Of a stretch of DNA of 64,000 bases, positions 42,646 through 54,313 are shown piece by piece. Below the pieces are notes generated by a model. That model saw only the letters and a list, made by a program, of their open reading frames with translations, was not told where the DNA came from and did not search any database. This stretch comes from Anaerolineae bacterium (GTDB lineage: Bacteria; Chloroflexota; Anaerolineae; UBA4142; SHND01), in NCBI GenBank assembly GCA_020851635.1, contig JADZCJ010000047.1, positions 1 to 64,000 of the forward strand, written 5' to 3'. Made by a program: the position numbers and the translations under genes. Each line of letters starts with the position of its first letter. Within the stretch, counting starts at the first letter, position 1.

Positions 42646-45600
42646 CTACAGAGTTACAGTCCCCGGCAGAGCTACGGTTTGATAGCTCGACAAGCTCACA
42701 TAAATCTCGCCGGACCCATCCACCACAGTCGCATCGAAACTCGCGCCTCCGTCGGTTGTTTTGACGATTGCATAGAGTGGTTGTCCGCCTGCATCGCGCA
42801 GCTGGCGGTGCGCGCTCACCGAACCGATCGCGCGCGGCAGCGCCATAACTCCATTGGTCTTGATTGCCCAAACACCTGCCGTCTGGAAACAGAGTTCGAC
42901 GAGGCGAGGAGCCAAGAGCCAGTCGCCTTGTCCTTGTGCGGTATCCGCAGCAAGAGGGGTTTTCAACTCGCCAATCGCCGTATCACCCTCCACGCGGGCG
43001 CGTTCCAGCACCTTGTAGGCGGGTCCGTGAAAGTAGATGCTGTAGATTTGTTCCGCGTTGATCCATTTTGTTCTTTTCTTGAGCAAAGAGAGGTCCGGGG
43101 TGATGGTTGGCTGGTCTTGTGCCCGGCGAGCGAGCACCACATCTGCATTGAAATGAATCTTGACTTGTGGGGGCATCTCGCCACGCATCACCGGTGTCAT
43201 GGATTTTAGCACCGTGTGCGCGACGAGCTTGGCATCTCGCGCCGGCTCCGCCCATGCCGAGAGATAAAGCGTTTGCGGCTGCATGCGATAGAACTTGAAC
43301 GGTCGTTCAAACTCTTCGTTGGTTACGCTTTCCACATGCATGTCGGGCGCGAGCAGTTGCGCGAGTTCGGCAAACGTCTCGGTGCCCATCACACCCGGCA
43401 AGAGGGGGACGTTATCAATCTGGTGATCGAACAGGAAGGGTTCCTGCTTGGGGTCAAGGGGCGTTTCGACCTCGATGCCGCCATACAACCTGGCTGCCAG
43501 GATTTGGCCGATCTGCGGGAATTTTGCGCGATGCTGTGCGAGCCATTGTGCCGCCCGTGACGTATCCAACCCGCCCGTTTCATCCCACTCTTGGGTGAGG
43601 ACTCCCAGACGCTCTCCGACCACAATTTCGCCACGAAAATCGTTGTAGGTCAGCTCACGCCGCACCGTTGGAACACCACTCACCGCCGGGAGCATGCTGA
43701 TGCCCGCCAGCTCCATGATCCTGGGAATGGATCCGCGCGTCGCCATGCCAATATCCGCCCAAGCCGTCCAATCAATCGCGATGCCGCGGGTTTCGGGACG
43801 CCATGTGGCAAGTGATGCCGTAAGCTTGCACAGCAGGTCATTCGCCGCGCTATAGTCGCTTTGTCCGCTATTGCCAAAGCGCCCGGCGACGCTGCTAAAC
43901 ACCACCGTCGCGCCAATGGGCATTCCCTGCGCTGCGCGCAGCAAATTAAAGAACCCGTCCGCCTTGACATCATAAACAAGGTTAAACTCGCCCGGTTCCT
44001 TGTCTGCCAGCGAGCGGCTGATCTCGACACCGACAGCGTGAACTATCACATCAATTTTGTTGTGCCGAGCGCGGATTTCATCCATGACTTGGTGAGCTGT
44101 GGATGGCTCGCGGAGATCGCCCGCAAAGAAATGGGCGGCGCCGCCTGCTGATTGGACAGCTTGCTGTGCGCGCAGCGCTGCCTCCTGGCGCTCGATGGAG
44201 AGGATCCGCTTGTCAATCATCACGGGCGTCGGTTTTTCGCCCGCCGCTTTGGCGTCCGCGATGAGCTTTGCTTTCAGGTCCTCTTTGTTTTCTCGGAACA
44301 ATCTCACATTCTCGTCATCCGCCGACGGCGGAGCGACGAGATCGAGCAAATAGAACGTGCCGCCGCTGTTGACGGCGAGATCGGTTGTAATTGCGCTGGT
44401 AATTCCGCCCGCCGCGCCCGTGATGACAAACACCGTGTCGCGCCCGAGTTTGATTCCCGTGCCATCAGGCGCGCTCGGCGTTTCGACAAGCGTGATGCTG
44501 TAACGACGGTTGTCATAGTACCCGACTTCGACGACTCCCGGATCAGCCAGCGTCTCGTCAAACAACGCCTGCGCGCACTCGTCCGCCGCGCTGGTGATCG
44601 CAAAATCCACTGCTTTGACATGGACATTGGCGCGTTCGCGTTTGTATGCTTTGGTAAAGCCCGTGACGGCGCCGCCGAGTGGCGCCGTTGCTCCGCCCAG
44701 CCCGTGCTGTCCGTATCCGTGCAGCCCGCCCAGACGTGTTGCGCTGATGAGGAATGTGTTTGCCGCGCTGATGGACTCGTATAGTGCGCGCATGGTCGTG
44801 TATAGGTTTTTCACGCGAATCCGATTCAATTCGCGCCACTGCGCCAGGTCCATTTCTTGAATCCCCGGTTCCGCGTCGAGGGCGGCGAGCCAGTATACGC
44901 CCTGAATGTTCCCTTCGGACAGCCATGCTTTGACGCGCGCTTCAAGCGACGCTTGTTCCAGCGTCTCGTCTATTACGAGCGTTGTCACGTTTTGCGCTTG
45001 CAGGCGCGATACCAACGCCTTGCCCACACCGTTCCGGTCCAGCATCACAATCACGCGCGATTGTTCATCCAGCGTAATTCCCGTGCGCTTGCACAATTCG
45101 AGCGGTGGGCGGAGCGTTGGCGTCGGGACGCGGCGCGGGATGCGGTCGGCATCCGCAAGCGTTCCAATCGTTTTGACCGATTCGGTGGGAGGTGCGTCCG
45201 CTGTCGCCAATGCGGTGGGCGGAGGATTCAAGTCAGTCGCTTGCGCTGATGTGCCTTGCTGCGATGCTCGCACAAATTCAACAACATGCCTCAGCGTAGG
45301 ATAGTCGCGCAGTTTCAGATTCTCGACCCGCGCGATGCCAAACTCTGCGCGCACTGCCGCAAATGTTTCGGCTTGCTTGACCGTGTCAACTCCCAGGTCG
45401 GCTTCGAGGTCCAAATCGAGATCAAGCATTTCCTTTGGATAGCCCGTTTTGGCAGCGACCAGCTCGAGCACCGTTGCTGTCACCACGTCGCCGCCGGAGA
45501 ACGAGTCAACCGCAGCATCCGACGCGGGAGCCGGAACTCTGCGCGGCTCCTGCACTTGCAGCTGCGGTCCCGACGCGTTCTCACTCCCTGCGCCTGCCAG

Positions 45601-48600
45601 CTGTGCTGAGGTTGCCACAGGGGATGAGGGCGCGTCGTTTTGTCCCGGCGCGAGATCAGGGCGCATTGTTTTGACAAACCCGATTACCGCGCCGAGGGTC
45701 GGATAGTCGCGCAATTTCAAATTATCCACCCGTGCGATATCAAACTCTTGTCGGATCGCCGCAAACGTTTCCGCTTGCTTGACCGTGTCAATGCCGAGGT
45801 CTGCTTCTAGATCGAGGTCCAGGTCCAGCATATCGCGCGGGTAACCCGTTTTGGCTGCGACAATCTCAAGTACGCGATCTGTTATATTGTCTGCCGGGGC
45901 AGAGGAGACCGGGGAGGGCGCAATTGGCACAGCGGGCTGCGCCATCGGCTCGATTGTCGGCGGCTGTTCCTTGACGGTTTGCGCAAGGTCAGGTCGGGAC
46001 TGGCGAACAAATTCGACCGCGCGTTTGAGCGTGGGATAGTCGCGCAATTTGAGATTGTCCCGGCGTGGGATGTCGAACGTTTCGCGAATCGCCGCAAACG
46101 TTTCGGCTTGCTTGACCGTGTCAATGCCCAAATCTGCCTCCATGTCGAGGTCGAGGTCGAGCATGTCGCGCGGGTATCCGGTTTTTTCCGCAACGATATC
46201 CAAAACGCGTTCGGTGATGGGGTCTGTGGCGGACGGGACGATTGTGGTGACCGGAGGCGCGTGGATGAAAGCCGATTCGGGGGCAGCGCCGGGTGCGTTC
46301 GCCAAAACTCTGGCAAGAGCGGTCTCGGTGAGCGGGTCCGGCAAAGATTTTGTTTCCGGCAGCTGTGCGGCGGGTCCGTTGGTCGGCGCAGTGGTTTCAA
46401 GCGTTGGCACAGTCGGCTCGACTCGCAAGGCAGTCGTTTCAACCGGTTTGAATGGCGTCTCTACACGGCGCGGAGCGACAGCTGCTTGCGTCGCAGCGGT
46501 TTGAAAAGGGATCCCGTCGCTCGATGGGACGCGCACCACAGGTCCGGTGCCCTGTGTCCACGTGCTTGGAGCCGGCTGGCGTCTGGGCATGCCTTGGGCT
46601 TGCACCCGCAAAACACGCTTGACGACCTGCAGTTCCGCCATGTCGTACCCACTGATGCCGGCGAGCCATTTCTTGTACAGAGACTTGTTGTCAATGCGGT
46701 CCAGCGCTCCGGGAATACGTCGTGTCAGAGACATTGCAATTTGTGAGCCGAACCCTGCAGCGAGATGCAGCGCGTAATTGACCGCATAGCGTCCGCCGCG
46801 CGATAAATTGAGCTGCCCGAGGTCCGGGTCCACCTCGCGATAATTCGGGACGGGCGGCACAATGCCATATTCCAAAATCTTGACCGCGATCACATCCTCG
46901 ATACCGACACCCATCGGGTGCCCGGTGAAACCCTTGGTGTTGGCGACAATTATCTCTTCGGCGGCGTCGCCAAAGGTCTGGCGCAGCGCGACAACTTCGG
47001 CTGCCGCAGACCCGCCGCGCGCAGGCGTAAAGGTTTCGTGGGACATGAACACCATCTGTGGTGCTATCATCTGCCGATTCAAGCCAAAGCGTCGTTCAGC
47101 CGCCCCGACGAGCTGATTCATCAGGAGCGCAATATGGTCCACATCAAGGCGTGTCCCGTGATATGCGCTGTTTGCCGTTTCGCTTGCCAGCAGCTCCACC
47201 AGCCCTCGCATCCCGCGCTCGCGCACTGCATCCTGACTCTCTATCACGAGAGCGCAGGCGCCCATCCCCATCAAGGTCCCATGACGGCGGCGATCAAAGG
47301 GCAGTGCTGCCTCTTGTACGCGGTCATCGGTTGCCGCAGCTCCCGTCGCCAAAAAGCCCGCGCCCACCCATTCCATCAAGTGATTGCCGGTCACATTGTC
47401 CGCGGCGATTACGACCACGCGGCGGCAGCGTCCGTCACGAATCCAGTCCTCTGCCAGCGCGATCGCTTGTGTTGTGCTGGCGCACGCGGCGTTCACGTGC
47501 GTATTGGGGCCGCGTGCGCCAATATATTCGGCGAATTGTGAATGCCCCATTGCCAGAATGCGAAACAGGAAACGGCGGTCAAATTCATATGGCTCGTGCG
47601 CCATCTCGTCGCGCAGCACGCCGATGCGGCGGTCAATTTCTCGCAGGGTGTCCGGGTCATTTGTACAAGCGCGCAGTTCTCTCAGTGTTTCCGACTGCCG
47701 GACGCGATTCTCCCATTTGAAATAGCGTTGAAATTCGTCCGCGAACCGGTCGCCGCCGGGAAACGCGCTCGCAAAAATAACGCCGGTTTCGTCGCGCAGC
47801 GCTTCGGGCAACAGCCAACGGTCGGGCAAGAATGTGCCTTTGCTCGTCTTTTTGTAGGTTTGAACGAGCGGGATGCCGGCTTCGCGCAGCGCGTCAAGCC
47901 CCGCAGCCATCGCGAGTTGTGTTGTAATATCCAGCGCCTCGACCAGTTTGTCGGGCACGCCGTACTCGGCGGCGAGGTCAAAGGACCCCGGACGACCGGC
48001 GAGTTTGACGACATCGTCGGGGTTTGTGATCGTTTCAAAGCGCCCGCTGCCATCTTCGGACTTGAACAATCGCGTGACGCGTTTCGCCAGGATTGCTTTG
48101 CGGAATCGTTCGGGAATCAAATCCACAAATTGCTCGCCCCGCAAAATCCGCATGGCATTGTCAGGGTCCATCACCGATTTTTCCGCGCCGGGCAGACCGA
48201 GACCCGTGCCGCTTATAATGATCGAGCCGGAGGGTGTTTCGTTGCGGTCATGCGGTTGGAGCCCGCCGACCGGAGATTGGAGTTTGGACATTTGCTTGAA
48301 CATTTCTGCCAATGCCTCCAAAGTTACCTTGCCATTTTCTCCGTTTGAACCGTTTGCCGTTCCCATAGTATTTTCCTCTTGAACAAATTGATTCAGCACA
48401 GGACCGGGTAGGGCGGCTGTGTCAGCTCTTGCCGGCGTGATCGTTTGTAGTTCGTCTTTTGTCGTTCGTCCATATCCCGCCGCATACAACCCGCATAGCG
48501 CCTGATTGAATGTGGGCAGCTCGCCCATCTTGGGGTGATTGGTGAATAACGCCACTACATCATTCTTGTCGGCGAGAATATCATCCACCAGCCCCTTGAG

Positions 48601-51255
48601 CGCCTTTTTGGGTCCGACTTCGATGAATGTGCGCACGCCGGCGTCATAGAGCGTCTGCACTCCCTTGACCCACTGCACGGGCGATGCAATTTGCTGCTGC
48701 AGGATATCCTTTATTTCGTTCAAGGTCGTCGGATAGAATTCTCCGGTGACATTTGCGACGAGCGGGAGCCGGGGTGTGGAAATGTGCAGACGGTCAAGCA
48801 CCCGACGCAACGGTTCGCTGGCGGGCGCGACGATGCGGGTATGGAACGCGTGACTGACGGGCAATCGCTGTGCCTGAAACCCTTTGCGGTTGAAAATCTC
48901 AATGGCTTGTTCCACCGCTTTTGATTCACCGCCGATGACGCTTTGATTCGGACCGTTGATGTTGGCGGCGACCACATAGCCCTCAATTTCTTTGAGGGTC
49001 TGTTCGACCGCGCTGTATGGAGCCATGACCGCTGCCATCCAGCCATTGTCGCCCATGCTCACCTTTGTCATTTCCGCGCCGCGTGCTGCCGACGCTTCCA
49101 ATGCATCTGCAAAAGGCATGATGCCGGCGGTGATGATGGCGGCATATTCACCGAGCGAATGACCCATCACCATGTCGGGCTTGAATCCAAAATCAGCCAG
49201 CAGTTCAGAGATCGCCGTGTCGAGCGTGAGCATGGCGGGCTGCGTGATCGCGGTCTGCTGCAGCTCCTTTTCGGCGCGATTTAACGCGGCCGGATCGCCG
49301 TCGGCAAACAGATACTGGGTCAGCGGTTTGCCGAGAATGGGCTGCATCACCGCATCGCCGCGGTCCAGGACCGCTTGCACAGTGGGCGAGTAGGCGGCGA
49401 GGGCGCGTCCCATATTCAGATACTGCGAGCCCTGACCGGGATAGAGAAACGCGATCTTGCCCGGCGCCTTGCCGCTGCCGCGCGAGACCCCCTGCGCTTG
49501 CATCGCCTTCCAGGCGGCGGGCGTGTCAAACGCCATGGCTTTGCGAGCTTTGTCAAGGCGGTCCAAGAGTTCGTCATGATTTCCAAAATCGAGGACGACC
49601 CGTTCAGGGTGTTCCAGCTCCTTTGGGTCCGGAAGTTTGATTTCGGGCGTGTAGCCGCTTCGCACGCGCGCTAGCATTTCATCGAGCTTGTTTTTCAACT
49701 CGTCTGTATTCGCGCCGCCGAGGGCGAGGATGCCGCGCGGAGGGATCGGCAGAGCGGCAGGCGCATCCGTCGCCGACTCGCGCCGTTCCGTTTGCGGTCG
49801 TTCGTGTTCCATCGCTGCGCTTGCATAGATTTTCTTGTCCGTCAACATCCCCGGCACATGCTCTTCCAGAACGACGTGGAAATTGGTGCCGCCAAATCCA
49901 TAGGCGCTCACGCCGACGCGTCGCGGGACGCCATTGCGACGTTCGAGCGCGCGCGGTTCGTGGACAAGCGAAAAGGGAGTCTGCTCAAAGGCAATGTCGG
50001 GGTTCGGGGTCCGCGCATTAAGAGTCGGCGGGATGGCGCTGAGTTGAATGGACAAGACTGCTTTTAACAATCCCGCCGCGCCCGCGCCCGCTTTCAAATG
50101 GCCAATGTTGGATTTGACCGAGCCGAGCGCGATGGAAGCTTTTGGCGCGCCGCCGAAAATCTGCGCGAGGGATTCGACTTCGACCACATCACCGACCCGT
50201 GTGCTCGTGCCGTGCGCCTCGATCATCACTGCGGTCGCGGGGTCAATGCCCGCGTTTTCCCACGCGCGACGTGTGGCGAGCTGCTGTCCGATGGGGTTTG
50301 GCGCGGTGATGCCTTTACCTTTGCCGTCGCTGGCCGCTCCGACCCCGCGAACGACCGCGTAAATTTTGTCGCCATCGCGTTCTGCATCCTCGAGGCGCTT
50401 GAGCAAAAAGGATGCGCTGCCTTCGCCCATCACAAAACCGTCTGCGCCTTTTCCAAATGGGCGTGTGCCCGTCGCCGAGAGCGCGCCGATCTTGCAGAAC
50501 TTGACAAAGGACCCTATACCCATGTTGCGGTCTACGCCGCCGGTAATTGCCGCGTCGGCTCCATGTTCGATGAGGAGCTCACATGCCGCTTCCAGCGCGG
50601 CAAGAGAGGAAGCGCACGCTGCGTCGGTGATAAAGTTCGGACCGCGCAGATTCAAGACGTTTGCGACACGACCCGAAACAATGTTGGGCAGTTCACCCGG
50701 CATCGAGTCTTCGGTGATTTGGGGGAATCGCGAATCTATTACCGCATGGAACTCGCCGAGAATTTGTTGCCGGACCGCCGGGGGCAGCGCGGAATAAGCG
50801 GGCGCGGTTTGGAGCGCGCGCGCATATTCGGGAAAGACGATGCGCTGGTTGGTGATATAAGTCAATTCACCACCCATCGCCGTGCCGAGAACTACAGCGG
50901 TACGTTCGTTGTCCAGAGGGCGGGTTGGATAGCCATAGTCGTCCAGCGTTTGCGCGGCGATTGTGACAGCCCATTGCTGCCCAATGTCCATTGCCGCCGA
51001 GACACGCGGCGGAATCTTGAATCTCTTCCAATCAAATTCAAAACCCTTGACCCAGCCGCCGATTTTGCTGTAGGTCTTGTCCGGCACGGCGGGATCCGGG
51101 TCATAATAGTCGGCGATGCTCCAGCGGTCGGCGGGTGTTTCGGTGATGCTGTAACGACCCTCGAGTAAATTATTCCAAAATTGCGTCGGGTTTGAGGCGT
51201 CGGGTAAAATTGCGCCAACGCCTACGATTGCTATGGCTTTTGATCGTGAGTCCAT
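42646..51255 (-). CDS. Multidomain PUFA-synthase-like fatty acid/polyketide synthase (KS-AT-KS-ACPx3-KR-DH)
   Basis: A 2869-residue type I synthase. KS1 (about 1-465) has Cys214, His348 and His386. AT (about 600-920) has GHSLGEYAA (Ser700) and HAFHT (His805), the malonyl-CoA signature. A second KS-like domain (about 1010-1545) has Cys1258, His1406 and His1446. Three ACP repeats (about 1680-1765, 1790-1870, 1920-2000) each read GIDTVKQAE or GVDTVKQAE, with Thr1713, Thr1824 and Thr1958 at the phosphopantetheine site. KR (about 2070-2560) has GAAGGIT, FSSVAG and Tyr2468. DH (about 2590-2869) has His2611 in [18 protein letters not shown]. There is no enoyl reductase or thioesterase. The start at 51255 has a purine-rich leader. 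Confidence 0.9.
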   Translation of the reverse strand: MDSRSKAIAIVGVGAILPDASNPTQFWNNLLEGRYSITETPADRWSIADYYDPDPAVPDKTYSKIGGWVKGFEFDWKRFKIPPRVSAAMDIGQQWAVTIAAQTLDDYGYPTRPLDNERTAVVLGTAMGGELTYITNQRIVFPEYARALQTAPAYSALPPAVRQQILGEFHAVIDSRFPQITEDSMPGELPNIVSGRVANVLNLRGPNFITDAACASSLAALEAACELLIEHGADAAITGGVDRNMGIGSFVKFCKIGALSATGTRPFGKGADGFVMGEGSASFLLKRLEDAERDGDKIYAVVRGVGAASDGKGKGITAPNPIGQQLATRRAWENAGIDPATAVMIEAHGTSTRVGDVVEVESLAQIFGGAPKASIALGSVKSNIGHLKAGAGAAGLLKAVLSIQLSAIPPTLNARTPNPDIAFEQTPFSLVHEPRALERRNGVPRRVGVSAYGFGGTNFHVVLEEHVPGMLTDKKIYASAAMEHERPQTERRESATDAPAALPIPPRGILALGGANTDELKNKLDEMLARVRSGYTPEIKLPDPKELEHPERVVLDFGNHDELLDRLDKARKAMAFDTPAAWKAMQAQGVSRGSGKAPGKIAFLYPGQGSQYLNMGRALAAYSPTVQAVLDRGDAVMQPILGKPLTQYLFADGDPAALNRAEKELQQTAITQPAMLTLDTAISELLADFGFKPDMVMGHSLGEYAAIITAGIMPFADALEASAARGAEMTKVSMGDNGWMAAVMAPYSAVEQTLKEIEGYVVAANINGPNQSVIGGESKAVEQAIEIFNRKGFQAQRLPVSHAFHTRIVAPASEPLRRVLDRLHISTPRLPLVANVTGEFYPTTLNEIKDILQQQIASPVQWVKGVQTLYDAGVRTFIEVGPKKALKGLVDDILADKNDVVALFTNHPKMGELPTFNQALCGLYAAGYGRTTKDELQTITPARADTAALPGPVLNQFVQEENTMGTANGSNGENGKVTLEALAEMFKQMSKLQSPVGGLQPHDRNETPSGSIIISGTGLGLPGAEKSVMDPDNAMRILRGEQFVDLIPERFRKAILAKRVTRLFKSEDGSGRFETITNPDDVVKLAGRPGSFDLAAEYGVPDKLVEALDITTQLAMAAGLDALREAGIPLVQTYKKTSKGTFLPDRWLLPEALRDETGVIFASAFPGGDRFADEFQRYFKWENRVRQSETLRELRACTNDPDTLREIDRRIGVLRDEMAHEPYEFDRRFLFRILAMGHSQFAEYIGARGPNTHVNAACASTTQAIALAEDWIRDGRCRRVVVIAADNVTGNHLMEWVGAGFLATGAAATDDRVQEAALPFDRRRHGTLMGMGACALVIESQDAVRERGMRGLVELLASETANSAYHGTRLDVDHIALLMNQLVGAAERRFGLNRQMIAPQMVFMSHETFTPARGGSAAAEVVALRQTFGDAAEEIIVANTKGFTGHPMGVGIEDVIAVKILEYGIVPPVPNYREVDPDLGQLNLSRGGRYAVNYALHLAAGFGSQIAMSLTRRIPGALDRIDNKSLYKKWLAGISGYDMAELQVVKRVLRVQAQGMPRRQPAPSTWTQGTGPVVRVPSSDGIPFQTAATQAAVAPRRVETPFKPVETTALRVEPTVPTLETTAPTNGPAAQLPETKSLPDPLTETALARVLANAPGAAPESAFIHAPPVTTIVPSATDPITERVLDIVAEKTGYPRDMLDLDLDMEADLGIDTVKQAETFAAIRETFDIPRRDNLKLRDYPTLKRAVEFVRQSRPDLAQTVKEQPPTIEPMAQPAVPIAPSPVSSAPADNITDRVLEIVAAKTGYPRDMLDLDLDLEADLGIDTVKQAETFAAIRQEFDIARVDNLKLRDYPTLGAVIGFVKTMRPDLAPGQNDAPSSPVATSAQLAGAGSENASGPQLQVQEPRRVPAPASDAAVDSFSGGDVVTATVLELVAAKTGYPKEMLDLDLDLEADLGVDTVKQAETFAAVRAEFGIARVENLKLRDYPTLRHVVEFVRASQQGTSAQATDLNPPPTALATADAPPTESVKTIGTLADADRIPRRVPTPTLRPPLELCKRTGITLDEQSRVIVMLDRNGVGKALVSRLQAQNVTTLVIDETLEQASLEARVKAWLSEGNIQGVYWLAALDAEPGIQEMDLAQWRELNRIRVKNLYTTMRALYESISAANTFLISATRLGGLHGYGQHGLGGATAPLGGAVTGFTKAYKRERANVHVKAVDFAITSAADECAQALFDETLADPGVVEVGYYDNRRYSITLVETPSAPDGTGIKLGRDTVFVITGAAGGITSAITTDLAVNSGGTFYLLDLVAPPSADDENVRLFRENKEDLKAKLIADAKAAGEKPTPVMIDKRILSIERQEAALRAQQAVQSAGGAAHFFAGDLREPSTAHQVMDEIRARHNKIDVIVHAVGVEISRSLADKEPGEFNLVYDVKADGFFNLLRAAQGMPIGATVVFSSVAGRFGNSGQSDYSAANDLLCKLTASLATWRPETRGIAIDWTAWADIGMATRGSIPRIMELAGISMLPAVSGVPTVRRELTYNDFRGEIVVGERLGVLTQEWDETGGLDTSRAAQWLAQHRAKFPQIGQILAARLYGGIEVETPLDPKQEPFLFDHQIDNVPLLPGVMGTETFAELAQLLAPDMHVESVTNEEFERPFKFYRMQPQTLYLSAWAEPARDAKLVAHTVLKSMTPVMRGEMPPQVKIHFNADVVLARRAQDQPTITPDLSLLKKRTKWINAEQIYSIYFHGPAYKVLERARVEGDTAIGELKTPLAADTAQGQGDWLLAPRLVELCFQTAGVWAIKTNGVMALPRAIGSVSAHRQLRDAGGQPLYAIVKTTDGGASFDATVVDGSGEIYVSLSSYQTVALPGTVTL
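48443..48470 (-). repeat. GACRAAN heptad repeat inside the synthase coding sequence
   Basis: Reading the minus strand, GACGAAC, GACAAAA, GACGAAC and TACAAAC are four consecutive heptads. They encode part of [14 protein letters not shown] in the linker between AT and KS2. The same family lies at 40276-40351. Confidence 0.75.
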
Positions 51256-51292
51256 CCTCTTGCCTCTCTCTGCTTGGAAACGGCGCGTGTTG

Positions 51293-52930
51293 CTAATTCG
51301 CCGGAAACGCGTTGACCAACTGCGCTGCCGCAAAGTCCATGTCAGCGAGCTGTCCCATCTGCGCCGCAAAGATGGCTACGCTGTTGAGCTCGCGCCCGAG
51401 ATTCATGTTGGTCTGACCCGCACCGATGAGCCACGCCATGCCGTCAGTTGCCACTTTTAGCGCGGCTTGTCGCGCATAAATGCGCGACAGCGCCTGGCGC
51501 GTCGGAATGTCGAGCGCGATGCCGTCGGTGGGCTTATCCACCACACGTTCGGCAAACACGGCGGCGGTCTCTGCCCACGCAATCAGTTCGCCCAGGCGGA
51601 ACAAAATGTGTTGATTGCGCGTGAGCCGGTCCACCCGCGCTTGTTCCATACTTGCGGCGAGAGCGCGCATTGCCAAGGCGGCATATCCCGCGCCATTTTC
51701 GGGTTGCTGCTGATGCAGTGTTTCGAGACGCGCAGCCCAATCGTTGTAATGCGCCCCTTTGGTTTTGAGATGCTGTTGCCAGCGGTCACGCGCAATCGTC
51801 CATTCCATGATTTCGTTGGTGCCTTCATAGATGCATGTGATGCGGACATCGCGCTTTATCTTTTCGACCATATATTCCTTGACGTATCCGTATCCGCCGT
51901 GCGCCTGAATTGCGTCTTCCGCCGCCTTGTTCCCCGCCTCTGTCGCCACATACTTGGCAACCGCGCCCTCGGTCTGCAGTCCTTCTTCTCCGCTGTCGAG
52001 TCGCTCGGCGACCCATTCGATATAGGTGCGCCCCGCTTCGAGCCGCGCCGCATTGGGCACAATCAATTTGTGGGTGTATCCTTGCTTGTGACACAGCAGC
52101 GCGCCGCCCTGCATCCGTCCTTGTGAATAGCGAATCGCCCGTCGCAGCGCTTCCCAGCCGCCGCCAAGCCCGAATGCGCCGACCATGAGGCGGGTATAAC
52201 CAAACACGGCTTGCGCCTGTGCGAGACCATCGCCTTCTTTTAGCCCGACCAGACAGTCAGCTGGCACAAAGACATCGTCGAGATAAAGCGCGGCGGTGTT
52301 GGATGCGCGAATGCCGTGCTTGTTTTCAGGTTTGCCTTTTTCAAACCCGGCGAGATCGCGGTCAACGACAAACCACGACGGTCCGCCGGGGGCGTTGGCG
52401 AGAATGGTATACATTTGCGCGACGCCGCCGTTGCTGATCCACTGCTTGCGACCCGTGATTTTGTAGCCCGCGGGGCTTGCATTTGCCTCGACGGGGACCG
52501 CTTTGGTCGTGAGTGAGCCGAGATCACTGCCCGCCTGAGGTTCTGTCGCTCCGTAGGCGACTAATAGGGCTTGATCGGCGATTTTTCCCATCCAAAGTTT
52601 TTTCTGCTCCGGCGTCGCGCCCACGGTGATCGGATCGGTCCCCAGAAAGGTTGCGAGCACCGCCGTCGCGATACCGAGATCAATGGACGCCATCAGTTCC
52701 GAGACTCGATAAATGTCATAGGCGCTGCCGCCCAAGCCGCCGTATTCTTCGGGAATAAAAAGGAGGTGCAAGCCGACTGTATTTGGGTCATACAGTTCGC
52801 GCAGCACCTCCGCAGGAAATTCGTCCTTTTGATCGAGTTCGATCAGATAATCGGGCGTCAATTTTTCATGAGCATATTTTTTAAGCGTGTCGAGAATCAT
52901 CTCGAGCGTTTCTTTGTCCAGACCACGCAT
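51293..52930 (-). CDS. Acyl-CoA dehydrogenase
   Basis: A 545-residue FAD acyl-CoA dehydrogenase. It has [20 protein letters not shown] (about 128-147), [20 protein letters not shown] (about 162-181), [19 protein letters not shown] (about 346-365) and [19 protein letters not shown] (about 370-388, catalytic Glu region). The length suggests a C-terminal extension (about 400-545) of long-chain type. The start at 52930 follows GGAGGTG. It is the first gene of the lipid operon and may introduce a double bond, or work in reverse as the missing enoyl reductase; this is inference. Confidence 0.9.
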   Translation of the reverse strand: MRGLDKETLEMILDTLKKYAHEKLTPDYLIELDQKDEFPAEVLRELYDPNTVGLHLLFIPEEYGGLGGSAYDIYRVSELMASIDLGIATAVLATFLGTDPITVGATPEQKKLWMGKIADQALLVAYGATEPQAGSDLGSLTTKAVPVEANASPAGYKITGRKQWISNGGVAQMYTILANAPGGPSWFVVDRDLAGFEKGKPENKHGIRASNTAALYLDDVFVPADCLVGLKEGDGLAQAQAVFGYTRLMVGAFGLGGGWEALRRAIRYSQGRMQGGALLCHKQGYTHKLIVPNAARLEAGRTYIEWVAERLDSGEEGLQTEGAVAKYVATEAGNKAAEDAIQAHGGYGYVKEYMVEKIKRDVRITCIYEGTNEIMEWTIARDRWQQHLKTKGAHYNDWAARLETLHQQQPENGAGYAALAMRALAASMEQARVDRLTRNQHILFRLGELIAWAETAAVFAERVVDKPTDGIALDIPTRQALSRIYARQAALKVATDGMAWLIGAGQTNMNLGRELNSVAIFAAQMGQLADMDFAAAQLVNAFPAN

Positions 52931-53195
52931 TGGACACCTCCAGGTCATGCATGAGAACAGATGCAAGCGCCTCGCGTTGGGAGCAACAACTCCAAACCGC
53001 CTTGCGATGCGGCGACAAACTCGCTGCTATTCTCCGCCGAATGGTGTCTTGTTGACAGTGTTAAATGCCTTGGGTACGCAAGGACAAATAGGACGGCCAG
53101 GGGAAGGCGTCCGCGCCCGCAAGTGATCGAGCAACTGTCGCCAAGAGACGAACAAGCCGAATTTCCTCGTTTGAATCCCGTTATTTGTGAAGAGT
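52931..53195. other. Divergent intergenic region, left part
   Basis: This stretch separates the minus-strand acyl-CoA dehydrogenase from the nuo operon. I see no supportable gene, and no clear minus-strand promoter for the lipid operon. Short frames here are not conserved-looking. Confidence 0.4.
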
Positions 53196-53224
53196 TTGAC
53201 AAATGAATTGAATCGGTTTATCAT
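53196..53224 (+). promoter_or_regulatory. Strong sigma-70-like promoter for the nuo operon
   Basis: Perfect TTGACA (53196-53201), 17-base spacer, TATCAT (53219-53224). Transcription would start near 53231, about 80 bases before nuoA. Confidence 0.8.
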
Positions 53225-53309
53225 CGTCTACTGCGTGGGTTTTAAGATTACATTCATGAATCGGACTCGCACCTCGTGATCGGTCCTCTGACCGTCAAAC
53301 TCGACCCCG

Positions 53310-53666
53310 ATGCCTTCTGACTATTTTCCCCTCTTTATAATGCTGGTTGTTTCGGTAGCATTTGCTGCTATCGGAGTGGGTGTTTCAGCATTGTTGGGAC
53401 CTCGACGACCTACGGCGATCAAGGGACAAACGTACGAATCCGGCATGCCGGCTGTCGGCACGGCACGGCGCCGCGTGTGGATTCGGTATTACCTCGTCGC
53501 GGTTATTTTTATTTTGTTTGACATCGAAATCATCTTTTTCTATCCCTGGGCTGTGGTTTTTCGCCAGGAACCCGTATTTTTGTTTGTCGAGATGGCGCTG
53601 TTTGTGGCGATTTTGTTGGTCGGGTATATCTATGTGTGGCGCAAGGGCGGGTTTGACTGGTATTAG
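53310..53666 (+). CDS. nuoA: NADH-quinone oxidoreductase subunit A
   Basis: A 118-residue membrane protein with three hydrophobic segments (first FPLFIMLVVSVAFAAIGVGV). PTAIKGQTYESGMPAVGTAR, then VRYYLVAVIFILFDIEIIFF (here as IRYYLVAVIFILFDIEIIFF), are the NuoA signature. It sits at the membrane end near the quinone site. It is the first gene after the promoter at 53196-53224. Confidence 0.93.
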   Translation: MPSDYFPLFIMLVVSVAFAAIGVGVSALLGPRRPTAIKGQTYESGMPAVGTARRRVWIRYYLVAVIFILFDIEIIFFYPWAVVFRQEPVFLFVEMALFVAILLVGYIYVWRKGGFDWY

Positions 53667-53801
53667 AGCAAATCGCTATTCAACCTGGTGCAAACCGTTT
53701 GAGGTTTCGGCGAACTTGCTCACAAAAAACCTCGAAGGTCAGTCGCCCACACCCGGGTGGAATCCGCTCTGGAAAGAGAGACCGTTCGACAGGACACCGG
53801 T

Positions 53802-54281
53802 ATGTTGTCTGACATTGCAAAACAAAAGATTCAGGCGCTGAAACTCAAATACCCAGATGCTCGTTCTGCGGTCATGCCTTCGTTGTATGTTGCCCAGGAA
53901 GAGTATGGGTGGCTGCCGATAGAGGCGATCACAGAGGTCGCAGCCGAGTTGAACATGACCACGACCGAAGTTGGATCGGTCGCGAGCTTTTACGACATGT
54001 ATCATGTGAAACCCGTAGGGAAGCATGTGATCGAGTTTTGCACGGACTTGCCCTGTGCGCTGGTGGGCGCAGACAGGGCGTTCGAACGCTTGTCGGAAAA
54101 GTTGGGATTGGAAGACGGACAGGATACGTCTGCCGACAATACCATTACCCTGCGTCATGCACCATGTCTGGGTGGTTGTGACAAGGTCTGCGTGCTTTTG
54201 GTGGATAATGCGGAACAGCATGAATCCATGACAGACGAAAAAATTGATGCATTGATAACCAAACTGCGCGCCAAATCGTAA
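53802..54281 (+). CDS. nuoE: NADH-quinone oxidoreductase subunit E
   Basis: A 159-residue NuoE (174 if started at 53757). It has a thioredoxin-like fold with 2Fe-2S ligands in FCTDLPCALVG (Cx4C) and RHAPCLGGCDKVC (Cx3C). VASFYDMYHVKPVGKHVIEF is a typical stretch. Unusually, it lies between nuoA and nuoH with no nuoB, C, D or F nearby. A second NuoE domain is fused to NuoF at 28506-30671. Start chosen by homology; no clear Shine-Dalgarno decides it. Confidence 0.9.
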   Translation: MLSDIAKQKIQALKLKYPDARSAVMPSLYVAQEEYGWLPIEAITEVAAELNMTTTEVGSVASFYDMYHVKPVGKHVIEFCTDLPCALVGADRAFERLSEKLGLEDGQDTSADNTITLRHAPCLGGCDKVCVLLVDNAEQHESMTDEKIDALITKLRAKS

Positions 54282-54313
54282 CGGCAGCCACAAACAGACG
54301 GCGGTAAAATCAC

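Noticed and set aside
42646-51255. True omega-3 PUFA synthase (pfa)
   Set aside because: There is one gene with one KR and a single DH region, no PfaD enoyl reductase, and Thr ACPs; only an evolutionary resemblance can be claimed.
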